A DNA stretch of 64,000 bases from Paguma larvata. Taxonomy: Eukaryota > Chordata > Mammalia > Carnivora > Viverridae. Under the pieces are notes generated by a model that had not been told where the DNA came from, did no database searches, and was given only the letters and a program-made list of their open reading frames with translations. A program made the position numbers and the translations under genes. This document shows, piece after piece, positions 57,001-64,000 of the stretch. Numbering within the stretch: the first letter of the stretch is position 1; each line of letters starts with the position of its first letter. The stretch is from the NCBI GenBank assembly GCA_030068075.1, contig CM057826.1:36754211-36818210 (forward strand), in the 5' to 3' direction.

Positions 57001-58699
57001 ATACGGCATAAAGTTATCAGAGTCCAAGAAAATACTATGGGTATTTTGCAATGCCCTACTAGAACTTTTGTATTGATATCTGAACTGGGACAAGAGGAAA
57101 AAATCAGTGAAGGAAAGATTAAGGCATAAAGAACTCTGCATGTTAAAGGGCCCTGAGTCTGTTTACTCTCAGTGTCCACATTCTGGCTGATACTCCACCA
57201 CTGCTTCTTCCACGACCTAGGATTAGTCAATTAACCTCAATCTCTACATGCTATCCCCTGAAACAGGTGCTATATTCCTATGTATCCTTGGATACAGCAT
57301 GGAAAATCCAAACAAGATGGGATTTTCAAAAAGGAAACCTGAGGAGAACCCAAAAAATAATAATGATAAAATAAAAGCCACAGCATTTAGACATTAAAGA
57401 GCTTGCGATCCTATCTTTGATCTCTAGCCAAAGATTAGTTGCCTTGGCTATAACATCTTTACCTTGTCCCTACCTTATAACAGCAAGGCTCTAAATATAT
57501 GCATTAGTTAAAGCATCTTGATTCTGAAAAAAATCATTTCATTTGGTAAAATTCAGGTAATTGGAAGTAAATTATCCCAGACTGTGATTATAGACTGTTC
57601 TTGTTTTCTTTCCGGCTACGCCTTCCCTACCAGACTTTGCCATCCACCACCACATTGCCTTGCCTTCTATACATATAAATGAACAGTGTTCTAAGCTCCA
57701 AACATTCCATCTCTTTTTTTTCAGCAACCATTGGTCCCTGTTCATCCTTCTGAGTCTGGTATCCTCTGTGTGAGACAACTGTTATACCAGCTTCTCTAAC
57801 ATAATATCTGTAGAGTTCAGGGAATCCTTTTCTGACACTGTAATCACCTCTATTATCACACTCCTGCTATTCTCTGTGCTCACAGGGTGGGGACTCATGT
57901 TCCTGAATCTCTCCTCCTTTACTATTGCATTTTCTCTGGTAGAGGCTCTTGTTGCCCATTCCATATCTCTTTTCCTCACAGGTCCCCTCATCCTCCAGTT
58001 TCTCAGAGTACTAAACTTTGCCTTCTCCAGAGCATTGCCCTTAGCTGATGGGAGCCATCTCACTCAAGGATGTCTGGAAGGTTAAACCTTACCTGCCCCT
58101 CATGGCCAAGGACTGATGCATATAGGGTTGCAAAGGGCCCTAAACCCCAGCCCACTACCTGAAGGCAGGTCAACTTTGTTGTGCATTTATGGATTAGTGA
58201 GAGGCTAGATTTTACCTGAACCCACATCCTTGCTAAGTTCTTTTTCTTCCCCTATTATTCTTTCCTTATTTTCTAAAAATAAGGAAAAAGCCCTTCCTCC
58301 AAAAATCAGGCACCAAAACCCTATCTCATTCTCTGCTTCTAAGGAAACTGACCCAAAGAATCTCATATCAGGGCAAACCTACCTTAACACTGTCATTTTC
58401 TTCTACTGTTCTAGTTAGGTTCCTGAGCAGGTACCTCTGCCCATGCAGAAGCAGTGACAAAAATTTTAATGTCGCAGAAACACCTATACTGCATGAACAA
58501 TTTTAGATGTTGAGAATCAAGCTGTCTGTCTCTGTGTTTTAAAAAGTATGTCTCAATCTTTATCAGCTATTCACTAAATTCTTTGCCTTTCAATGCTGAG
58601 AGCATTCTCTCAGTTAATTTTCTCAAACTCTTAAGCATTTTGCAGAGCTCTGGTGACCAACATATCTGGAATTCATTCACAACTTTCATCTACTTACAC
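57001..58699. other. Unassigned noncoding DNA
   Basis: Less AT-rich at 57,560-58,200, with frames on both strands up to 93 codons (57,782-58,063 minus, 57,876-58,085 plus). The two strands overlap without a clear coding winner and I recognise no family. Could be an old repeat not in my memory. Confidence 0.4.
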
Positions 58700-58840
58700 C
58701 CTCCAGTTACTGCTTACCAACACAGGACTAAGTGTTTTACTTACATGGACATAGTTAACCATAAAAAGATCCTGTGGGATCTACAATACCATTGCTTGCA
58801 TTTAAAAATGAGAAAAGAGGAATAAGAATTAGAATTAGAA
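58700..58840 (-). repeat. MIR SINE fossil, antisense (partial)
   Basis: 'ggactaagtgttttacttac', 'gatcctgtgggatctacaat' and 'gcatttaaaaatgagaaaag' are antisense MIR words. Confidence 0.5.
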
Positions 58841-58956
58841 AAGACTAATTAACCAAACTCTTAAAACCCATGGGCTGCCCTGTCCAAATCTCTTCTAACC
58901 CAACTATACTCTTCTCCCACTAATTTCTGATAAAAGAGTATCATGCTTTAGAGCAG

Positions 58957-59410
58957 GAGTACAGTATAGTAGTTAAAGTATTTGTCCCTGATTTTAAGTC
59001 CTAATTCTCCCATAACAAATGATATGTGATATTGGTTAACTAGCTTCTTGGAGCTTCAGTTTCCTAATCTCTAAAATGGGATAACAGGGGTGCCTGAGTG
59101 GCTCAGTCAGTTGAATGTCTGACTCTTGATTTAGGCTCAGGTCAAGGCTTGGGATTCTCTCTTTCTCCCTCTCTTTCTACCCTTCCCCAATCACATGAAT
59201 GCACTCTCTCAATCTTTCAAAACAAATAGACATTAAAAAATAATAAAATAAAATATCAGAAAATAAAACAACATAAAATATAATAGGATAACAGTAACAC
59301 CTTCCTCAGCAGCTGTCAGGAAGATTAAATGAATTGACGCATCTGAAATTCTTAGTCCAGTGTTTGGTATGTAGTGAGATCTCAACCCATGTTAGCCATT
59401 ATTATTTCTC
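58957..59410 (+). repeat. MIR SINE fossil split by a CAN-SINE
   Basis: The left half (58,957-59,087) has 'gtacagtatagtagttaaag', 'agcttcagtttcctaatctc' and 'taaaatgggataacag'. The right half (59,295-59,410) has 'taacaccttcctcagcagct', 'ggaagattaaatgaattgac' and 'cagtgtttggtatgtagtga'. Together they form one plus-strand MIR interrupted by the SINE. Confidence 0.88.
59078..59294 (+). mobile_element. Truncated/deleted CAN-SINE nested in MIR
   Basis: GGGGTGCCTGAGTGGCTCAG head followed by a jump from the GGCTCAGGTC region to GGCTTGGGATTCTCTC, so the B-box segment is deleted. (TC)n then an A-rich tail with AAAATA repeats. Target-site duplication (G)GGATAACAG at 59,078-59,087 and 59,285-59,294. Confidence 0.93.
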
Positions 59411-59478
59411 TTTATAAACCCCATTTCAGATTTTTTTTGGCTACAATTTTATTTTGCTTGTGTCCCACATAAACAGTA

Positions 59479-59674
59479 ATGAATCTTGCTTTCTTTTTTT
59501 TTTTTTTTAATTTAAAATAGTTTATTTTCAAATTGGTCTACATTGTTGGTGGGAATGCAAACTGGTGCAGCCACTCTGGAAAACGGTGTGGAGGTTCCTC
59601 AAAAAAATGAAAATAGAGCTACCCTATGATCCAGCAATAGCCCTGCTAGGAATCTACCCATGAATCTTGCTTTC
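59479..59674 (-). mobile_element. Miniature twin-primed L1 (166 bp) with 15-bp TSD
   Basis: Perfect duplication ATGAATCTTGCTTTC at 59,479-59,493 and 59,660-59,674. Inside, 59,494-59,540 is poly(T) plus the inverted extreme L1 3' end (TTATTTTCAAATTGGTCT, as in felid L1). 59,541-59,659 is ORF2 in plus orientation (TTGGTGGGAATGCAAACTGG, GATCCAGCAATAGCCCTGCT). Opposite orientations inside one TSD pair mean 5' inversion, with the roughly kilobase L1 stretch between the two pieces missing. Confidence 0.92.
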
Positions 59675-60849
59675 AAATTTGGTTTGTATTTCATTTTTAC
59701 TATCTTTCTGTCCCGGATATCATGGATGTAATATTTATTCTACCTGGAATAAGACCTGCCCTCTTAACCACAATTCTTCAATATCCTTCTCCAAATTGGA
59801 ACCAGCTCCACACATATGTCTTCCTTGAACTTTCCCATCCCTAAAGCAGCCAGTGGAGGCAGTTAGGATCTCAGCTCTTTCATTATCTTGCCTGCTTTGG
59901 TTGCCATTCCAGGCTTATTCTCAACATAGAATTACCTCTATCCATATATTCTGCCCCACAGAACTGGTCAAAAGGTTCAAAAATCCATATAGAAATTATT
60001 AAAAAGAGAAGTAAGTTTCTTGTGAAAGTCCAAAATTTCAAGGCGTCCTTTTGAAACCACCTTCTCCATTTGACTTCGGAGCCAAGTCCTCTCTACTGCC
60101 AAGGCTTAGCAGGTGTGGTTGCTTGCCTTATTTGTTTGGTGGGGGAGAATTAAGCTCCTAGGCAAGTAATGCAGCAGTAATCTCTATTTACTCTTTGATT
60201 TCTCAAGCCCTCTCTTCTCAGTCTAAGCCTTTTGGTTTAGCAAAGCAAAAGTAATTTTTCAGGCTTGGCCAAATCTTCTTTCTTTGTGTCTGTGCTGTGA
60301 AAAGTAAACACCTTTAACTTATGGCCAAAGAAATACAAGTCACTTTGATATTTTTTTTCACCTTGGGATCTGTTGTTTGATGAGGTCTCGTTGTGCAGAA
60401 AAAAACATAAATTTATCTGGAGAGTTCTTAAGAGAAGTTCAGGCACAGTGCAGACTTAATTTTTCTTTTTGTCATGAATGTTCAACAATTATTTGTTTCC
60501 ATCTTGCAATTCCAGGAAAATATCATGCAAGAGTCATGGACTGTTTGCGTATTTTTTTTTTTCTTCAGGCTTCATATCTAAACTATACGTATGGCAATTG
60601 CTCTTTTGCCTTTCCATGTTAGATAACTCCCTGATTCCTTTCATATGGTAAAAGCAGTAAACTGTGGAGTGAAGAGAATCAGAACAATTTCAGTACTTGT
60701 TCTTTGGAATTCCCCAAGGAATCTGTGCTTGGCGTTCCCTGTGGTAACCTTAGGCCACTCCCACCTAGGAGTGTTCTCTAGTTGGACAACACAAGATTGT
60801 TTTCCTTTCTCCAGCGACATTTTAAAATCTCCTTCAGGAGTTTAAGTTT
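59675..60849. other. Unassigned noncoding DNA
   Basis: 60,230-60,850 is repeat-free by eye with several short frames (60,377-60,622; 60,645-60,845), none with a family match. It may belong to the same conserved block as 60,850-60,990. Confidence 0.4.
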
Positions 60850-60990
60850 ACATTTTATTGTCATCTGCCTGGCAGCAGGCGGTGCAGGTGGCAAATGGTG
60901 TCAAAGGGAAAATTTGACAGCTGAGATAATTAGTAGATGGCAGCCTGGAGTGTTGTCAAGCTGCCAGTGGGGATGGTAGGTGCTTTGGGT
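60850..60990. promoter_or_regulatory. Candidate enhancer-like conserved element
   Basis: GC-richer than its neighbours, with a dense motif cluster: GCAGGTGGCA (E box CAGGTG), TTTGACAGCTGAGATAATTA (TGACAG TALE site overlapping E box CAGCTG, then GATAA and TAATTA), AGATGGCAGC and TTGTCAAGCTGCCAG. This is the kind of arrangement found in developmental enhancers. Function and conservation are inferred, not shown. Confidence 0.35.
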
Positions 60991-61332
60991 AGAAGTATGC
61001 AAAGATGTGCTCTAAGGATCAAAATATTTGTATTTCTCACATTACTTTGATTTCCTTTTTAAGAGCATCTATACCTTAGGGAAATATATTAAAATTAAAA
61101 TTAATCAGTAGATGTTGTTTCTAATCATAGATGACTGACATTTTCACATTCACAAAATTTTTCTTGGTCTTCTTATCAACTTTTTCATGTGTGAGCACTT
61201 GATGGAAAAGAATTTACATGCTGCTTCAAAGAGTTTCCTATTATCCAGTAGCTCTTTTAAGAGAGAAAGGGCCTTTCTTTTTCTGCTGACTTACCCTGGG
61301 TTATAATTTTGAGCCAGCAATACAATTTTCCA
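60991..61332. other. Unassigned noncoding DNA
   Basis: Nothing recognised. Confidence 0.4.
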
Positions 61333-61566
61333 TTTTGTCTAGAATTATTTTTGAATATTTTTATTTATTTTTGAGAGAGAGACAGCATCCAAGCAGGGGA
61401 GGGGCAGAGACAGAGTGAGACACAGGACTCCAAAGCAGGCTCCAGGCTCTGAGCTATCACTCAGAGCCTGATGCAGGGCTCAAACTCTTGAGCCGCCATG
61501 AGATCATGACCTGAGCCGAAGTCAGACACTTAACTGAGCCACCCAGGCGCCCTTTTGTCTAGAGTT
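61333..61566 (-). mobile_element. SINEC_Fc, antisense, with TSD
   Basis: ATTTTTATTTATTTTTGAGA tail side, (GA)n, inverted B-box area GGGCTCAAACTCTTGAGCC, inverted head GAGCCACCCAGGCGCCC. Target-site duplications TTTTGTCTAGAATT and TTTTGTCTAGAGTT at 61,333-61,346 and 61,553-61,566. Confidence 0.96.
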
Positions 61567-61726
61567 TTCTTTTTTTTTCTCTCTTTTAAGTCTTCCCCCC
61601 TGCCTCCAGATTTTTCAATACAATTTTCGCATTAGGTATCATTGCTAAAAGAAAAAAAAAAGAAAAAATAGTTCTTAAGTATCTCTGTTTAAATTTCCTC
61701 AGATGGTTGTGGACAGATGGGTAGAT

Positions 61727-61795
61727 GATAGGTATATAGATAGATAGACAGACAGACACATAGATAGACAGATAGACATATAGCTAGATATACTT
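61727..61795. repeat. (GATA)n/(GACA)n degenerate microsatellite
   Basis: Mixed TAGA, CAGA and CATA tetranucleotides, about 70 bp, imperfect. Confidence 0.9.
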
Positions 61796-61919
61796 TATAA
61801 ATAGGATCAAAGGTTCCCAGTGCTTCTTGCTTTTCGTGAATAAATGAAAACATTATGGAAGAATTTGACCATTTTGACAACAATTTTAAAAGTGGTTGCA
61901 AAAAACAAATTAAAAGGTG

Positions 61920-62130
61920 GGGGGGCAGCGCCTGGGTGGCTCAGTCAGTTGAGCATCCAACTTCAGCTCGGGTCATGATCTCACTCCTGGCTTCCAACCC
62001 TGCATCAGGCTCTGCACTGACAGCTCAGAGCCTGGAGCCTGCTTCAGAGTCTGTGTCTCCCCCTCTCTTTGCTCCTCCACTGCTCATGCTGTCTCCCTCT
62101 CTCAAAATAAATAAATGTTAAAAAACATTT
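61920..62130 (+). mobile_element. CAN-SINE (felid type)
   Basis: GGGGCAGCGCCTGGGTGGCT head, degraded B box, CTGACAGCTCAGAGCCTGGA middle, (TC)n and AAAATAAATAAATG tail. No convincing target-site duplication, possibly decayed. It lies about 350 bp from the opposite-strand SINE at 61,347-61,552. Confidence 0.93.
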
Positions 62131-62744
62131 TAAAGAGATTTCATATATAATTGATTTTGATACTTATCTACACTAGCAATAAAGAGGTTATTCAGAATTA
62201 ACTAAAAGACCATATCCTTCATTACTCCTATCAGAGATATAAAGTGTTCATTAGAACTGCCACAGATCCTCAAACTATTTAAATAGTCTCTATACACTTT
62301 CAGTAACATTTTCTGCATATCCCATGTGTTTAAATTCTTCAGGCTATTAATTTGGCAACATAATAGGACACATCCATCCTCATTCATTTCAGATATTTTG
62401 CACAAAAGCATTTAACATAATTAACTTTAGCTAGTTACTACATATTTTAGTATCCCAAATATTTTTAAACTGATGTTTTGTTCAGGATGGAGATAATTAA
62501 AATTAAACATTAAAATTAAATAATATAAGTAATTTTCATATTTTTTACTCCATATACCAAGGTGGTAGCTAACATTATAAAATTTAAGTAAAACATATTT
62601 AGGGGAAAAAGTTTTTGTATCCTAAAATTAAGTTATGTATTTATGTTTTAGATTTCAGTCAGTTCTCCACTAAATCATTTTATAATACATGTTTGAGGCT
62701 TTCAGATATTTTGAGACTGGGATATAAATGGCAATATGAAATAA
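62131..62744. other. Unassigned noncoding DNA
   Basis: AT-rich; a 69-codon minus frame (62,202-62,411) is unsupported. Confidence 0.45.
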
Positions 62745-63215
62745 TGAATATTTATTGAGTTTCTAATCTAGGGTGGTACTATACTGAACTTTGGCCCTGA
62801 GAAATGAAAGGACCAGTCATCTCTAGTTCAGTTTATTTAAGGGGAATCAGAAAAGAAAACAGAGTACTAAAATACACTGCAATAAATATTATGATAAAGA
62901 TGTGCTACAGAAGCTATGGGAACTCTAATTTAGATTGAGAGGAAAGTAAACTTCCCAAAAGATATAATACCAGAACTGAATTTTAGACATTAATACTAAC
63001 AACACTACTAAAATATTTTAAATGCTTATTAAACAAAACAATTTATATACACTTTCTCATGCTAATTTTTCAATCTATCATCATGTAAAGAAAAATGTAG
63101 TGAGATAGATTTATTATCCTCACTTCACAAACAAAAAATAATGAAAGGGGTCTGAGCCATACAACTCATCAGCAGCAGCACTGAGGGAAGATCTCAGGTC
63201 TGGCCCATCATCCTT
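62745..63215 (-). repeat. Ancient repeat cluster: L2-type end and MIR, antisense
   Basis: 62,745-62,960 resembles the inverted L2-associated repeat ('aatatttattgagtttctaa', 'gatgtgctacagaagctatg'). 62,990-63,215 is an antisense MIR ('actttctcatgctaattttt', 'tattatcctcacttcacaaa', 'ggtctgagccatacaactca'). Both are old and diverged. Confidence 0.6.
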
Positions 63216-63533
63216 TCAGGTGCCTCTCTGATACTAACTCTACAAAGGAATCGGTATAACTAAAGCACAGAATGGAAAGTCATGGAGTATTTGGGGAACT
63301 TCGAGTCACTTAGAATGAATGGACTCTTGGATATATGAGGGAATAGGGCAAGGTAATGAGGCTAGACAGCCAGAACAACTTAAAGAGAGTCCTATTGGCC
63401 ATGGTCAGGAAATTGAATTTTATCCCACAAGCTATGAAGAACTAGGGAAGGTGTTCAGCCATGAAGTATTAAGATCACAGGTGTTCTTTCAACCAATAAC
63501 TCTGTCAACAAGAAATAGTCAGGGGACAGAGTT
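63216..63533 (-). repeat. Ancient L2-associated repeat, antisense (continued)
   Basis: 'ggcaaggtaatgaggctaga', 'tggtcaggaaattgaatttt', 'atcccacaagctatgaagaa' and 'ggtgttcagccatgaagtat' parallel the later part of the 12,095-12,760 copy. The copy probably continues after the L1 insertion at 63,938. Confidence 0.5.
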
Positions 63534-63937
63534 AAGAATCTAAGTTGATCTTCATGGATGGAATTAGAGTGTATTATGCTAAGTGAAATGTCAGTCAGAG
63601 AAAAATAAATATATAATTTCATTCATATGTGGAATTGAAGAAACAACAGATAAGCAGGGGAAGAGAAGGAAAAGTAAGATAAAAACACAGAAGGAAGCAA
63701 GCCTTAAGAGACTCTTAAATACAGAGAACAAAACGAGATTTACTGGAGGGGTGTTGGATGGGGTAATGGGCTAAATGAGTGATGGGCATTAAGGATGGCA
63801 CTTGTTGGTATGAGTACTGGACGTTACACATAAATGACGAATCACTAAATTCTACCCCTGAAACCATCATTACACTATATGTTAACTGACTTGAATTTAA
63901 ATAAAATGTTTAGACAAAGAATCTAAGTTGATCTTCA
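63534..63937 (+). mobile_element. 5'-truncated L1 3' end with 21-bp TSD
   Basis: Perfect 21-bp target-site duplications at 63,534-63,554 and 63,917-63,937 (AAGAATCTAAG...). The 362-bp body begins in the ORF2 C-terminal region (ATGGATGGAATTAGAG, TATTATGCTAAGTGAAATG), then the 3'UTR with GATGGGCATTAAGGATGGCA, and ends ACTTGAATTTAAATAAAATG. The poly(A) tail is almost lost. Only a few ORF2 codons remain, so it is not coding. Confidence 0.95.
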
Positions 63938-64000
63938 GTAGTTTGGATTGGGAGGGTGCTAGGAAGTGGTGGTGTCATTGAGAGACAAGAAGTACATCAG
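63938..64000. other. Window end, unassigned
   Basis: Too short to judge; probably continuation of the ancient repeat at 63,216. Confidence 0.3.

Noticed and set aside
57782..58085. Overlapping 93- and 69-codon frames on opposite strands as an exon
   Set aside because: Both strands are open over the same region, with no donor/acceptor pair in register and no family match.

Overview
The window is vertebrate nuclear DNA from a felid (cat family) genome and looks like intergenic or deep-intronic sequence. The decisive evidence is about twenty tRNA-Lys-derived SINEs of the CAN-SINE class. They have the head GGCGCCTGGGTGGCTCAG, a pol III B box close to GGTTCGAGCCC, a (TC)n tract and an AAAATAAATAAA tail. 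That is the felid SINEC_Fc form, clearly different from the dog SINEC_Cf head. AT-rich composition, CpG scarcity outside the youngest SINEs, many (CA)n microsatellites and carnivore-type L1 pieces fit this.

I found no intact protein-coding gene, rRNA gene or functional tRNA gene. Open frames reach at most about 130 codons, and most of the long ones lie in SINEs, L1 remnants or microsatellites. Two places deserve gene-oriented follow-up. One is a repeat-poor block at 52,940-54,080 that reads like a minus-strand terminal exon or long 3'UTR with a polyadenylation site. The other is an exon-like frame at 16,033-16,318 that ends exactly at a GTAAGA donor.

Layout. 1-6,900: MIR remnants, an MLT1 LTR, a plus-strand L1 3' end with a doubled terminus, three SINEs and several CA or TA/TG tracts. 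6,900-14,700: mostly unassigned AT-rich DNA with MIR and L2 fossils and a short AT-rich minisatellite. 14,700-19,500: ERV LTR-like pieces, the exon-like frame, a near-complete hAT MITE, an old antisense L1 and a SINE. 19,500-33,700: low-repeat stretches, a long GAAA/GGAA tetranucleotide array, a MaLR LTR, L2 and MIR fossils and a candidate conserved noncoding block near 27,000. 33,700-49,400: the SINE-dense part, with two different solo LTRs side by side, MER5A-like and other hAT elements. 49,400-56,000: a broken minus-strand ancient L1, the 3'UTR-like block and a twin-primed (5'-inverted) L1 carrying a nested SINE. 56,000-64,000: more SINEs, MIR, a miniature twin-primed L1, a candidate regulatory block near 60,900 and a plus-strand L1 3' end with a 21-bp target-site duplication.

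No operon-like or pathway organisation exists. The elements record successive insertions: MIR, L2, MER5A and hAT first, then MaLR/ERV LTRs and old L1, then carnivore L1 and felid SINEs, several of which split older repeats. Repeat family names are from recall of consensus sequences, not from a database search, and boundaries without target-site duplications are approximate.
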